A stretch of 64,000 nucleotides of DNA from Saprospiraceae bacterium. GTDB lineage: Bacteria; Bacteroidota; Bacteroidia; Chitinophagales; Saprospiraceae. The stretch spans positions 1 to 64,000 of the forward strand of contig JADLHA010000038.1 of assembly GCA_020848995.1 (NCBI GenBank), read 5' to 3'. The notes under the pieces were generated by a model. The model searched no databases and had not been told where the DNA came from. It saw only the letters and a list, made by a program, of their open reading frames with translations. Positions 1 through 9,282 of this stretch are shown piece by piece; the first letter of the stretch is position 1; each line of letters begins with the position of its first letter. The position numbers and the translations under genes are program-made.

Positions 1-125
1 AGCAAAACAAGCCGAGGCGCAGCGAAGGAAGCTATGTGGAACGATAACTGACTGAGCTGCAACGAAGGATTGTGAAGCTAAATTCATTGAGCGCGTGAGC
101 CTGTGCGGGCTGGCTGGCGCAGCAG
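1..125. repeat. Dispersed repeat, tandem copy A
   Basis: First of two near-identical 125-bp units; the second begins 148 bases later, with a G-rich 23-bp spacer between them. Only a handful of bases differ. The repeat contains no recognisable gene. Open frames run through it, but they only re-read the repeat. A diverged third copy lies near 27.0 kb. The left boundary is cut by the window edge, so more units may lie upstream. Confidence 0.85.
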
Positions 126-148
126 GTAGGGGAGGGAGGTAGCCCCCA

Positions 149-273
149 AGCAAGACAAGACGAGGCGCAGCGAAGGAAGCTATGTGGAACGATAACTGAC
201 TGAGCTGCAACGAAGGATTGTGAAGCTAAATTCATTGAGCGCATGAGCCTGTGCGGGCTGGCTGGCGCAGCAG
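149..273. repeat. Dispersed repeat, tandem copy B
   Basis: Second unit of the tandem pair. It aligns without gaps to bases 1-125 and ends 88 bases before the stop codon of the acyltransferase on the minus strand. The 12-mer AAGTGCCCTAAA follows shortly after (near 286-297). The same 12-mer occurs in reverse near the third repeat copy at about 26.9 kb and may mark a shared element edge. Confidence 0.85.
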
Positions 274-360
274 GGGGTTTTTAGAAGTGCCCTAAAGTTT
301 TGCGATTCGCTTTCATGGGATGCCGGCCCAGGGCCCAGTCCTGTCCACGCGATCCCAAAG

Positions 361-1236
361 TTAGGCTGCTGGATTTGGCGGCTGGTGTTTCCACCGGCGA
401 TGTGTCCACAGCCAGAGCTGAGGAGCAAGTCGGATGTTTTCTTCAAGGGCAGCCGCATACTTTGCGGTGATCACCCCTTCCTTTGTCGCTTCCTCCCCGT
501 CCCAGAGTTGCAAAAATTCAACGTGGTAATGATTTCGCCTGGCCAGGGTCACCCTGGCAAAAAATACGGCGCATTCGAGTTTGCGGGCAATGACCTCCGG
601 CCCCTGAATAAAGGCGGTGCGTTGACCCAGAAAATCAACCCAGTGAACGTTTTCAGGACCGGGCGGACTTTGGTCGGCACCAAATATGGTTATGTTGCAT
701 TCTCCCTTCCTCCGGAGTTCGAGCAATGTGCGATAGGCCTTGCTCGAAGGGAGTGTGCGTATGCCAAAACGCTCCCTTACCAGGCGCATCAGCCCGTCGA
801 AATAGCCGTTGGACAGGGGCAGGTACAGAGAATATACCGGCGCAGAAACCGCTCTGGGCAGGACCGAAAACCATTCCCAGTTGCCGAGGTGGGCGACGTA
901 GATCACCGCGCTCTTTCCGCTTTCAATGACGGGTAAGAAGATTTCCGGGTTGTCAAAAACAAAGCGCTGCCTCAGATCCTGCATCGAAGCGCTAAGAGAT
1001 TTCAGGATGCTGAGCAACTGGTCGCTAAAATGTGCGTAAAAGTCACGTGCCATTTTCCGGCGTTGCGCCGCGGCGAGTTCTGGAAAGGCTTTTCGGAGAT
1101 TTTCCTCCACAAGGCCGAGCCGGTATCCAGGAAACTGCGAAAGCAACGCAGAGCAAATCCCCGAAATCCCCTCCAGAACGGGCCAGGGAAGACGGGACAG
1201 CAGGAGCAGAGGCCAGTATCGCAATTTGGCTGACAT
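361..1236 (-). CDS. LpxL/HtrB-family lysophospholipid (lipid A) acyltransferase
   Basis: 291 residues. Members of the LpxL/HtrB family transfer a secondary acyl chain from acyl-ACP to a lipid A precursor on the inner face of the cytoplasmic membrane. The catalytic HX4E motif is visible as HLGNWE at about residues 116-121, and the C-terminal HRRWKH block is typical. The hydrophobic N-terminus fits a membrane anchor. Length is normal for the family. It is transcribed away from the AI-2E-type permease at 1373. The exact acyl donor and whether the substrate is lipid A or an ornithine/amino lipid cannot be read from sequence. Confidence 0.88.
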   Translation of the reverse strand: MSAKLRYWPLLLLSRLPWPVLEGISGICSALLSQFPGYRLGLVEENLRKAFPELAAAQRRKMARDFYAHFSDQLLSILKSLSASMQDLRQRFVFDNPEIFLPVIESGKSAVIYVAHLGNWEWFSVLPRAVSAPVYSLYLPLSNGYFDGLMRLVRERFGIRTLPSSKAYRTLLELRRKGECNITIFGADQSPPGPENVHWVDFLGQRTAFIQGPEVIARKLECAVFFARVTLARRNHYHVEFLQLWDGEEATKEGVITAKYAAALEENIRLAPQLWLWTHRRWKHQPPNPAA

Positions 1237-1372
1237 GATGGCGGTTTGCCGGGGTAAAAGTACGTCGATTTCGTTGCCTGCCTGGATGGAGGCTCTCGTA
1301 GAATGTGCTCCACCATTGCCCCGTGCGAATTATTTTTATGGCTCCGCAGGGCGTTCCTGCAAACCGGGATTT

Positions 1373-2392
1373 ATGGAAAAGATACCCAACAGCATCATCC
1401 GGCAGGTCTTTCACCTCGCGCTGATCGTAATGATCGGGGGCCTTTTATTTTGGGAACTCCGAGGTTTTTTACCCTCCTTTCTCGGTGCCTATACGCTGTA
1501 CATCCTGATGCGGAAACCCTTTATTTGGCTGCATGCCCGCAAGAACTGGCCCAGACCTCTGTCTGCCGTTGCTTTGATGCTGCTGAGCATTGTGGTGATC
1601 GTCCTGCCCCTGAACTCCGTGGTTCGCATGCTCACTGCGCGCATCATTCCTCAAATCAACGATACCAACGCCATCTGGAGCGCTGTTGAGCAGTTTGTTC
1701 ACGAACTCGAGGCGCGCTATCAGGTCGAAATTCTCACGCAGGAGCACATCGGCAATCTCGGCGATTTCATCCTGCGCGAATCGAGCCACCTGCTTGGCGT
1801 AACGTTTAACAGCGTGGGGCTTTTGGCCATCACGTATTTTCTGCTCTACTTTCTCCTCACCGGCGGTTCCCGCATAGAAAATGTTTTTACTTCCTGGTTG
1901 CCGCTCAAATTGAAAAACCTCAATTACTTCCGCGACCACCTCAACAAACTCGTATATGCCAATGCGATTGGCATTCCTCTCGTGTCTCTGTTTCAATCCG
2001 TCGTTGCATCCATTGGCTATTGGATTGCCGGTGTGGACGATCCTTTCATGTGGTTTATCGTTACTTTTTTTGCGTCCTTTATTCCGGTGCTCGGCGCCAT
2101 GGTGGTCTATGTGCCCTTGTCTCTTATGCTCTTTTACAACGGAGAACAGGCCTACGCAATCTTCCTGCTGGTCTATGGTTTGACGGTTGTCGGATCCGTG
2201 GATAATCTGTTTCGAATGTTCTTGCAAAAGAGAATTGGGGATACTCATCCACTGATCACCATATTTGGTGTGCTTGCAGGTCTTAAGTTGTTTGGTTTTA
2301 TTGGTCTGATCTTTGGTCCCATTCTCATTTCACTGCTGCTTCTGCTCAGCGACGTTTACATCAAAGAATATGGCGAATACAGTAGCATGTAA
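1373..2392 (+). CDS. AI-2E family (PerM-type) transporter
   Basis: About 339 residues from the ATG that begins MEKIPNSIIRQ. The frame stays open upstream to 1226, but those residues lack membrane character and run into the divergent gene. There are roughly seven or eight hydrophobic segments in the usual AI-2E pattern: two N-terminal helices, a soluble middle part (about residues 90-140), then a helix cluster with FFASFIPVLGAMVVYVPL. Such permeases have been linked to signal export or to Na+/H+ antiport, so the substrate is open. The stop codon lies one base before the ATG of the next gene, suggesting co-transcription. Confidence 0.85.
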   Translation: MEKIPNSIIRQVFHLALIVMIGGLLFWELRGFLPSFLGAYTLYILMRKPFIWLHARKNWPRPLSAVALMLLSIVVIVLPLNSVVRMLTARIIPQINDTNAIWSAVEQFVHELEARYQVEILTQEHIGNLGDFILRESSHLLGVTFNSVGLLAITYFLLYFLLTGGSRIENVFTSWLPLKLKNLNYFRDHLNKLVYANAIGIPLVSLFQSVVASIGYWIAGVDDPFMWFIVTFFASFIPVLGAMVVYVPLSLMLFYNGEQAYAIFLLVYGLTVVGSVDNLFRMFLQKRIGDTHPLITIFGVLAGLKLFGFIGLIFGPILISLLLLLSDVYIKEYGEYSSM

Positions 2393-2393
2393 T

Positions 2394-5300
2394 ATGAACG
2401 AACGTTTGTTAGTTTCATCATTTTTTTTAAAATTGCCGCTGTGCCTTGCGCTGGCCTTGCTGGTTCCGATGTTTTCTCCGCAGGCCCAGCCGACTTTTCC
2501 GGTAAACGGAATTCGGCATCCTGAAACCGGCAGCTTCCTGCTGATGAATGCGGAAATCCATCTGGACTCTGCAACGGTCCTGCCCCGGGGACAGTTGCTC
2601 ATCCACAATGGCATCATCGTTGCGGTAGGGCCGTCCGTATCGGTAGGCGACACCGCAATCCGCATCGACATGGAGGGCCGGTTTATTTACCCGGCTTTCG
2701 TTGACCCCGTCAGCCACTTTGGAATGCCCGAAAAAACGCCTTCACCGGGCAAACCAGAATACGAAAGCATGCGCCCGGGAAGCTATGGATGGAACGACGC
2801 GCTTCGCTGCGAGCAGTCTGCCACATCGGTATTGCGCTATTCCGACGAAAGCGCGGCCCGGTATCGAAAGGCCGGTTACGCCTATGTGCAAACCCATGTT
2901 CCCGATGGCATCTCCCGGGGCTCAGCATGTGTGGTCATGCTCTACCCAGCCAACGAAAACGAACTCGTACTCAACGCAGCGTCCTCCCACGTACTTCATT
3001 TCGATAAAGGGAGTTCTTCCCAGTTTTATCCCAGTTCGCTGATGGGCAGCATTGCCCTGCTCCGGCAGACCTTTCTCGACGGCATCCAATACGATCAGGC
3101 CATCCGCCCCCACGAACACAACCTTTCCCTCGAACACTGGCGGAATTTGCAGTCGCTTCCCCAGTTGTTTATCGCCGGGTCGCCGTTCAACCTGCTCCGT
3201 GCATCTTCCCTATTCAAAGAGTTCGGAATTCGGGGGATGCTCGTAGGCGACGGACGCGAATACCAGCGCGCCGATGCCATACGCCGCACCGGACAACGCA
3301 TCATCGTTCCCCTCGATTTTCCTGAGCCCTACGACGTCGAAGATCCACTCGACGCCCTGAACATCGACCTGTCGGATCTCAAGCACTGGGAACTCGCCCC
3401 CTCCAATCCCGCCATCCTGGCAAACCACGGCATCCCTTTTGTCTTCACCTCACTGGGATTGCCGGATCCTTCACAAATACTAACTAACGTTCGTAAGGCA
3501 ATTCGCCGGGGACTGAGCCCTGGACTTGCCCTCTACGCCCTGACTGCGGGTCCTGCAACGTGGTTAAACGTCGACCGGCATACGGGAACCCTTCATCCCG
3601 GAAAGACGGCATCGCTCATCGTAGCCGACGGTCCCCTGTTCTCCGACAAATCCCGCATTCTGGAGACCTGGGTCCGCGGCCGGAGATTTCCTGTGCAGCA
3701 ACGCTCCCTTCTTCCGGTCGCTACCGGACGATTTGCCTTCGAAATGGACACTCTCCGCGTACACGTCGCCTTCGATGGCGATGCGAACAAAACGGAGCTG
3801 CGCCTGCCCGACGCCGACAGCAGCCGGTACTTTTTGCACGCCAAAGGAACAGGACACTGGGTATCCGGACAGCTTGGAAGGACAGGCCCCACAGGAAATT
3901 TTATCCTGTTCTCTGCATGGAAAGGCACAGGCAGTCTATGGACCGGTCGAGCCCAGAGAGAAGACGGAAGCTGGACAAATTTAGTTCTCAGGCCCGAAGG
4001 ACAGGATCCTCCTGACTCCACACGCGCAAAGAGCACCAGCGCCCCAGCAGATACCGGGTTCCTGGGCCCTGTGACGCGTCCCTTCTCCGCGTACGGATGG
4101 TCGCAGACCCCAGTTCCGGAGCATTGCGTCATCCGCAACGCGACGGTGTGGACCAACGAAAAGGAAGGAATTCTCCCCCAGACCGACGTCATCATTTCCC
4201 AGGGAAAGATCCGTGCGGTTGGTAAAAAACTCTCTGCTCCGGGTGCCCGCGAAATTGACGGAACCGGAAAGCATTTGACAGCAGGAATCATTGACGAACA
4301 TTCACACATTGCCGTGAACGGCGGGGTGAACGAGTGCTCTCATGCGAATACCGCCGAAGTGAGGATTGGGGATGTGATCAATCCGGAAGACATCAACATT
4401 TACCGCCAACTGTCTGGGGGGGTCACCACCGCCCAACTGCTTCACGGATCGTGCAACCCCATCGGAGGCCAAAGCGCTCTGATCAAATTGAGGTGGGGGC
4501 TTTCTGCAGATTCCATGAAATTTGAGGGCGCCGATCCTTTTATCAAATTTGCACTGGGCGAAAACGTCAAGCGCAGCGGTGGCAACCAGTCAAACCGTTT
4601 TCCCGATACCCGGATGGGCGTAGAGCAGGTATACGAAGACGCATTTACCCGAGCGCGCCAATACGATGTAGCCAGAAGGGAAAATCCACAATCCACACGA
4701 CGCGATCTGCAACTCGAGGCACTGGCTGAAATCTTGCGGAAAAGGCGGTTTGTTACCTGTCACTCCTATGTGCAGTCCGAAATCAACATGCTGATGCACC
4801 TTGCACAGCGCTTCGGTTTCCGCATCAACACCTTTACGCACATACTCGAAGGGTACAAACTCGCCGACCGCATGCGCGAACATGGAGCCGGCGCATCGGC
4901 ATTTGCCGACTGGTGGGCATACAAGTACGAAGTGTACGAAGCGACTCCCTATAATGGTGCGCTGCTGCACGACCAGGGGATCGTCACCGCTTACAACTCT
5001 GACGATGCCGAAATGGCAAGACGCCTCAACCAGGAAGCTGCCAAAGCCGTTCTTTACGGCGGCGTTTCCGAAGAAGAAGCCCTTAAATTCGTCACCCTCA
5101 ATCCGGCGCGCCTTCTGCACATTGACCACCGCGTGGGGAGCATTCGTACCGGAAAAGATGCAGACGTCGTTTTATGGAGCGACCATCCGTTATCGGTACG
5201 CGCCAAAGCTGAACTGACGTTCGTCGATGGCGTACTCTATTTTGACCGGAAAACTGATCTGAGCCTTCGCGAAAACGTTGAACGCGAACGCAGCCGCATT

Positions 5301-5432
5301 CTTCAGAACATGCTTCGTGCAAAGGCTTCCGGCGAAAAGGCCCAGAAATTCAAACCCCGGCGCAAGCGCCTCTACCACTGCGATTCCATCGGTGGCGACG
5401 ATGCCAAAGAGGAAGAGGAAACGGATCATTGA
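2394..5432 (+). CDS. Secreted two-domain amidohydrolase-family protein
   Basis: 1012 residues from ATG 2394, with a signal peptide (hydrophobic stretch ending near SPQAQP). It consists of two amidohydrolase-like halves. In the first half the metal HxH site after the first beta strand is replaced (FVDPVSHFG, about residues 102-110). The second half keeps it (DEHSH near residue 635), followed by further candidate ligands CHSYV and FTHILEGY and a catalytic-type Asp in YNSDDAEM. The first half is therefore probably a non-catalytic paralogue and the second an active metal-dependent hydrolase, in the periplasm or at the surface. Substrate is unknown; imidazolonepropionase/dipeptidase-like enzymes are the nearest family. 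It is followed by a third paralogue. Confidence 0.85.
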   Translation: MNERLLVSSFFLKLPLCLALALLVPMFSPQAQPTFPVNGIRHPETGSFLLMNAEIHLDSATVLPRGQLLIHNGIIVAVGPSVSVGDTAIRIDMEGRFIYPAFVDPVSHFGMPEKTPSPGKPEYESMRPGSYGWNDALRCEQSATSVLRYSDESAARYRKAGYAYVQTHVPDGISRGSACVVMLYPANENELVLNAASSHVLHFDKGSSSQFYPSSLMGSIALLRQTFLDGIQYDQAIRPHEHNLSLEHWRNLQSLPQLFIAGSPFNLLRASSLFKEFGIRGMLVGDGREYQRADAIRRTGQRIIVPLDFPEPYDVEDPLDALNIDLSDLKHWELAPSNPAILANHGIPFVFTSLGLPDPSQILTNVRKAIRRGLSPGLALYALTAGPATWLNVDRHTGTLHPGKTASLIVADGPLFSDKSRILETWVRGRRFPVQQRSLLPVATGRFAFEMDTLRVHVAFDGDANKTELRLPDADSSRYFLHAKGTGHWVSGQLGRTGPTGNFILFSAWKGTGSLWTGRAQREDGSWTNLVLRPEGQDPPDSTRAKSTSAPADTGFLGPVTRPFSAYGWSQTPVPEHCVIRNATVWTNEKEGILPQTDVIISQGKIRAVGKKLSAPGAREIDGTGKHLTAGIIDEHSHIAVNGGVNECSHANTAEVRIGDVINPEDINIYRQLSGGVTTAQLLHGSCNPIGGQSALIKLRWGLSADSMKFEGADPFIKFALGENVKRSGGNQSNRFPDTRMGVEQVYEDAFTRARQYDVARRENPQSTRRDLQLEALAEILRKRRFVTCHSYVQSEINMLMHLAQRFGFRINTFTHILEGYKLADRMREHGAGASAFADWWAYKYEVYEATPYNGALLHDQGIVTAYNSDDAEMARRLNQEAAKAVLYGGVSEEEALKFVTLNPARLLHIDHRVGSIRTGKDADVVLWSDHPLSVRAKAELTFVDGVLYFDRKTDLSLRENVERERSRILQNMLRAKASGEKAQKFKPRRKRLYHCDSIGGDDAKEEEETDH
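2399..2414. repeat. Iterated 16-bp palindrome (ACGAACG-TT-TGTTAGT)
   Basis: Member of the dispersed AC[T/G]AACG-NN-CGTTAGT palindrome family. It begins five bases after the A of the start codon of the two-domain amidohydrolase and is read as the codons after Met-Asn. Confidence 0.55.
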
Positions 5433-5462
5433 CTGATTTTATACAAGCCCATTCATTTGATC

Positions 5463-6743
5463 ATGACTTTATCAAAATACATCGCCCTGTGCATGCTCTG
5501 TTCCGGCTTTTCCCATGTACTCTCTGCCCAGCCGGCACCTGCCAAACCACAAAAGGGATCCATCGCCATCGTTGGTGCTGCCATCCATACCGGAAATGGT
5601 AGCTTCATTCCTTCAGGGGTCATTGCCTTTGAAAACGGAAAAATCAGCTATGTTGGAGAAGACCGGAAACGAGCACAGGAAGCCGATAGCGTGTTCGACG
5701 CTACGGGCTTGCATGCTTATCCGGGATTTATCGCCATGGCCAGTAATCTCGGCTTGGCAGAGATCGAACAGGTACGTGCCACGCTCGACTACCGGGAACT
5801 GGGAAATTACAATCCGAACATACGTTCGTTCACATCATTTAATACCGACAGCAAGGTGCTGCCGACCGTGCGCAGCAACGGCGTGTTACTTGCCCAGGTT
5901 GCCCCACAGGGTGGAGTGGTGCCGGGACAGTCTTCCGTTTTTCAGCTCGATGCCTGGAATTGGGAAGACGCCGTTCTCGCTGCAGACGAGGGTCTTTTCG
6001 TCAACTGGCCGGATCCGTCTGTGTCCCGGAGAAGAAATGACCAGGAAGGCGATCCGGAAAATCAATACCTGAAGGCTGTCCGCACCCTGTTCGATTACTT
6101 CGACCAGGCCAAAGCCTACGCACTTCTTCCCGGCAGACCGGCCGAAGTTCACCTGGGTTTTGAAGCCCTGAGGCCCCTTTGGTCTGGTAAAAGGACCCTC
6201 TACATCCAGGCAAATCAGGCAAAAGCGCTCGTACATGCCATACAATTTGCACAGCACTACGCACTCCGCCTCGTCCTCGTCGGCGCTTCGGATGCTCACC
6301 ACATCCTGGCACTGCTACAGGAAAGCAAAACCCCCATCGTGCTCGCACAACCCCACCGGCTTCCCTCGCGTACAGACGAAGCCGTTGACCTGCCCTTCAC
6401 TACGCCCGCCCTATTGCAGCAGGCCGGCATTCCCTTCTGCCTTTCCATGAACGGATTCTGGGAACAGCGCAACCTGCCCTTTCAGGCAGGGCACTGCACG
6501 GCCTTTGGCCTCGATTACGAATCTGCGGTCTCGTCCATCAGCCTCCAGGCCGCCCGCATTCTCGGCATTGATGCCTTCTGCGGAAGCATCGAAGCCGGCA
6601 AAGATGCTACCTTCTTTCTGAGCAAAGGCGATGCCCTCGATATGAAAAGCCATGAAGTCACCAACGCTTTCATTCAGGGCCGCTCCCTTGATCTCGACAA
6701 TAAACATAAGGAACTGTTTCGCCGGTTCCGATCCAAATACTAA
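5463..6743 (+). CDS. Amidohydrolase-like secreted protein, probably non-catalytic
   Basis: About 426 residues from the ATG at 5463; a TTG two codons upstream is possible. A signal peptide ends near LSAQPAPA. The fold is amidohydrolase-like (start ...IVGAAIHTGNGSFIPSG; end ...GSIEAGKDATFFL, the usual closing beta-sandwich motif). The HxH metal motif expected after the first beta strand reads FIAMASNLG, so the metal site appears lost. It resembles the N-terminal half of the preceding gene. The pair is co-oriented with a 30-base gap and may form a complex. Function unknown. Confidence 0.78.
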   Translation: MTLSKYIALCMLCSGFSHVLSAQPAPAKPQKGSIAIVGAAIHTGNGSFIPSGVIAFENGKISYVGEDRKRAQEADSVFDATGLHAYPGFIAMASNLGLAEIEQVRATLDYRELGNYNPNIRSFTSFNTDSKVLPTVRSNGVLLAQVAPQGGVVPGQSSVFQLDAWNWEDAVLAADEGLFVNWPDPSVSRRRNDQEGDPENQYLKAVRTLFDYFDQAKAYALLPGRPAEVHLGFEALRPLWSGKRTLYIQANQAKALVHAIQFAQHYALRLVLVGASDAHHILALLQESKTPIVLAQPHRLPSRTDEAVDLPFTTPALLQQAGIPFCLSMNGFWEQRNLPFQAGHCTAFGLDYESAVSSISLQAARILGIDAFCGSIEAGKDATFFLSKGDALDMKSHEVTNAFIQGRSLDLDNKHKELFRRFRSKY

Positions 6744-6754
6744 CGGTCGTTTAT
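6739..6754. repeat. Iterated 16-bp palindrome overlapping a stop codon
   Basis: ACTAACG-GT-CGTTTAT. The TAA stop codon of the amidohydrolase-like gene is inside the left half-site. Weaker right half than the best copies. Confidence 0.45.
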
Positions 6755-6983
6755 TCTCAAGGATTCTTAAAGATGTACCGATCTAAGGCATGAAAATTCA
6801 AAAACATATTTTTCCCGGGGTCAAAGAGAATCCGAAACACTTTCAATCTTAGAGACTTTGATGAGAGCGCATTCAGGGAGACTGGTTTCGTTTGCCAATG
6901 CCGGGCAACTCTGGGTAATTTTCAAACTGTTCTTTTTAGCGCTCCCTGCGAACCAGACGCCCTGCTTATTTCGTTGATTGCAT

Positions 6984-7598
6984 ATGCACCTGCTTATCGG
7001 TCATTTTCTGTTTTTCCTGCCTCTGTCGGTCTCTGGCCAGACCGACACGACGCGAGAATACCATACCGTCATTGCAGGCCGGGAAGTGCTCGTCCAAATC
7101 CAGGGAAACGACACCACCCTGATAGCGGACCTGGACCCCAGCGGCATCTTGCCCCTCGCGCTGTTCGAACCCGAAGAAGAGCAGCAGCGATACCTCAAAT
7201 ACCGGAGGTATGCCTTTAAAGTGTATCCTTACGCTACGCACGCGGTGAGGCTGTACAAACAGGTCATGGTGGCCACCCAAAACATGACCCCCAAAGAGCG
7301 TCGGGCCTTCGTCGACCTGATCGACGAAACTCTCGAACAACAGTTTGGCCATACCCTGAAAAATTTCTCTCGCACCCAGGGCCTCCTGCTCACCAAGATG
7401 ATAGAACGCGAACTCGACTTGCCCTTTTTGCAAATCGTTAAAGAACTTCGCGGTGGCTTTGCTGCCTTCTACTGGAACCAGTTCGGCAAAATCAACGGCT
7501 ACCGCCTCAAAGAGAAATATTCTAAAGGTGACGATCCGGTACTCGATGCCGTACTCGACGAATTCGACATGAAAAAAGACCTCCCGGAAGATGAATAA
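6984..7598 (+). CDS. DUF4294-family secreted protein
   Basis: About 204 residues from ATG 6984. A short signal peptide (MHLLIGHFLFFLPLSVSGQ) is followed by the arginine/tyrosine-rich core of DUF4294 (RYLKYRRYAF, then VYPYATHAVRLY) that is widespread in Bacteroidota. No catalytic motif is recognisable. Its last 8 bases overlap the start of the mevalonate decarboxylase gene, so the two are translationally coupled, although their functional link is unknown. The 240 bases upstream hold no other gene. Confidence 0.8.
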   Translation: MHLLIGHFLFFLPLSVSGQTDTTREYHTVIAGREVLVQIQGNDTTLIADLDPSGILPLALFEPEEEQQRYLKYRRYAFKVYPYATHAVRLYKQVMVATQNMTPKERRAFVDLIDETLEQQFGHTLKNFSRTQGLLLTKMIERELDLPFLQIVKELRGGFAAFYWNQFGKINGYRLKEKYSKGDDPVLDAVLDEFDMKKDLPEDE

Positions 7599-8634
7599 CA
7601 AACACCGCTGGACAAGCCCCTCCAACATTGCCATTGTCAAATACTGGGGAAAACTCCCGGGTCAGTTCCCAATGAACCCTTCCCTGAGTTTTACGCTCTC
7701 GTCCTGCCATACAGATACCGAAGTGGAATGGAATGGGCATCCCCTCAACGACGATCGGCGGTTTGTCTTTTATTTTGATGGCCACGAGCGTCCTGATTTT
7801 GCGCCCAAACTCGAACAGTTCTTTGGTTTTCTCGACGGAGAAATGCCCTGGTTGAAAGAGTGCTTTCCCGTCATCCGTTCTTCCAACACCTTTCCCCACT
7901 CTTCAGGCATCGCTTCATCGGCATCGGCCATGAGCGCTCTGGCCCTCTGCCTGGTTACCAGGGAACGCGAGCTGTTTCCCGATCGCTTTCCCGACGACAC
8001 TTCTTTTTGGCAACGTTGTTCATCCATTGCGCGCGTTGGTTCTGGCTCGGCCTGCAGGTCTCTTTATCCCATCGCCAGCCTTTGGGGAAAAACGCCCGCG
8101 GTCCCGGAAAGCAACGACCATTACGGCATTCCATTCGCTAAAAACCTACACCCCTTGTTCCACGAACTGAGGGACTACATATTTGTCGTAAACGCTTCCG
8201 GAAAATCCGTCTCGTCCTCAGCCGGGCACGCATTGATGGCCGGGCATCCTTATCGCGAAGCCCGGATCGCCCAGGCACACAAGAACCTGGAAGCAGTCGT
8301 TGGCTGTCTTGCCTCCGGCGACTGGACCGGTTTCTCCCGCATTTCAGAAGAGGAAGCGCTGAGCCTGCACGCGCTGATGATGAGTTCACAACCCTGGTAC
8401 CTCCTGCTGGAAGGAGCATCGCTGAAACTGCTCCAGGCCATCCGGCGCTTGCGGGAATCGCATGATCTGCCCGTATGTTTCACCATTGACGCCGGTCCCA
8501 ACATTCACATGCTGTTTCCAGCCTCCTGCGAGCAGGCAGTTGAAGACTGGATTGCCGCCGAAGCGCCAGACTACCGCGGGCCGGACCAATTGATCCGCGA
8601 CCGCGCGGGAAAAGGCCCCGTTGCCCGCGTATGA
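7591..8634 (+). CDS. mvaD: Diphosphomevalonate decarboxylase
   Basis: 347 residues, GHMP kinase superfamily. It converts mevalonate diphosphate to isopentenyl diphosphate with ATP, the last dedicated step of the mevalonate route, in the cytosol. Diagnostic sequence: the N-terminal SPSNIAIVKYWGK block and the glycine/serine-rich ATP loop SSGIASSASAMSALA. Length fits the family. No other mevalonate genes lie in the window. Start and stop both overlap neighbours (8 bases with the DUF4294 gene, ATGA with the rhodanese gene), so it is the middle gene of a three-gene operon. Confidence 0.92.
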   Translation: MNNKHRWTSPSNIAIVKYWGKLPGQFPMNPSLSFTLSSCHTDTEVEWNGHPLNDDRRFVFYFDGHERPDFAPKLEQFFGFLDGEMPWLKECFPVIRSSNTFPHSSGIASSASAMSALALCLVTRERELFPDRFPDDTSFWQRCSSIARVGSGSACRSLYPIASLWGKTPAVPESNDHYGIPFAKNLHPLFHELRDYIFVVNASGKSVSSSAGHALMAGHPYREARIAQAHKNLEAVVGCLASGDWTGFSRISEEEALSLHALMMSSQPWYLLLEGASLKLLQAIRRLRESHDLPVCFTIDAGPNIHMLFPASCEQAVEDWIAAEAPDYRGPDQLIRDRAGKGPVARV

Positions 8635-9146
8635 AAATGATACTAACATTTGTTAGCTTTCTGATATCCTACGCCTGGATTTCAGCGCAGGAGGCCCCTG
8701 TCATTGCAGATCGGGACTACGCCCGCAAACTAAAGTCCCTGCTCCAAAACGAGGTCCCTGCAATCAGCGTTCCCGACCTGGCCGGGTGTCGCGAAGATTT
8801 TATCCTGCTCGATACGCGCTCCCGCGAAGAATACGATGTTTCCCATCTGGAAAATACCCGTTGGGTTGGTTATACGGAATTCGATCCTTCCACATTGGAA
8901 ACGCTTCCGGCAAATGCGAACATCGTCTGCTACTGCTCCGTAGGTTACCGCAGTGAACGCATCGCAGCCAAATTGCTGGAACTGGGACACAAACGGGTCT
9001 ACAACCTCTATGGCGGGATCTTTGAATGGGTTAACCGGGGCTTTCCCGTTGTAAATTCAGGAGGGCAGGCCACCCGTCGCATCCACGGCTACAACAAAAA
9101 ATGGAGTCGTTGGGTCCTGCATCCCACGATGCGCGTGATCTACTGA
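8631..9146 (+). CDS. Rhodanese-like domain protein, exported
   Basis: 171 residues with an N-terminal signal peptide ending near WISAQE. A single rhodanese domain follows: LLDTRSREEYDVSHL (strand plus CH2A-like motif) and the active-site loop CYCSVGYRSE, in which the second Cys is the persulfide-forming residue by family analogy, then LYGGIFEWVNRG. Likely a periplasmic sulfurtransferase or persulfide carrier; partner unknown. It overlaps the mvaD stop by ATGA. Confidence 0.85.
   Translation: MKMILTFVSFLISYAWISAQEAPVIADRDYARKLKSLLQNEVPAISVPDLAGCREDFILLDTRSREEYDVSHLENTRWVGYTEFDPSTLETLPANANIVCYCSVGYRSERIAAKLLELGHKRVYNLYGGIFEWVNRGFPVVNSGGQATRRIHGYNKKWSRWVLHPTMRVIY
8642..8657. repeat. Iterated 16-bp palindrome (ACTAACA-TT-TGTTAGC)
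   Basis: Nearly perfect dyad located 11 bases after the A of the rhodanese ATG, inside the signal-peptide coding sequence. Same family as the copies at 9265 and 59874. Confidence 0.6.
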
Positions 9147-9264
9147 TCTCCCAACTGAAGGGTCTGATGGCCTTCGTATCTCAGGGAATTCTGCACTCAT
9201 TACCACAAGACATGTTTTCGTCGGGCGGATTGTCCTTTTCGCATGCCCGATGAAGATTCCCCTT

Positions 9265-9280
9265 ACTAACGTTTGTTAGC
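9265..9280. repeat. Iterated 16-bp palindrome next to the murI stop
   Basis: ACTAACG-TT-TGTTAGC in the short convergent gap between the rhodanese gene and murI. It ends two bases before the murI stop codon. The dyad has no following T-run, so it is not an ordinary terminator. Confidence 0.65.
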
Positions 9281-9282
9281 TC

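Noticed and set aside
32-458. Open frames across the tandem repeats on the minus strand, ending in the same peptide tail
   Set aside because: They only re-read the repeated DNA and continue antisense into the acyltransferase gene; no signal of a real protein.
1469-2248. Long minus-strand frame opposite the AI-2E permease
   Set aside because: Shadow frame of a clear membrane protein; composition rich in His/Gln/Asn without any domain.
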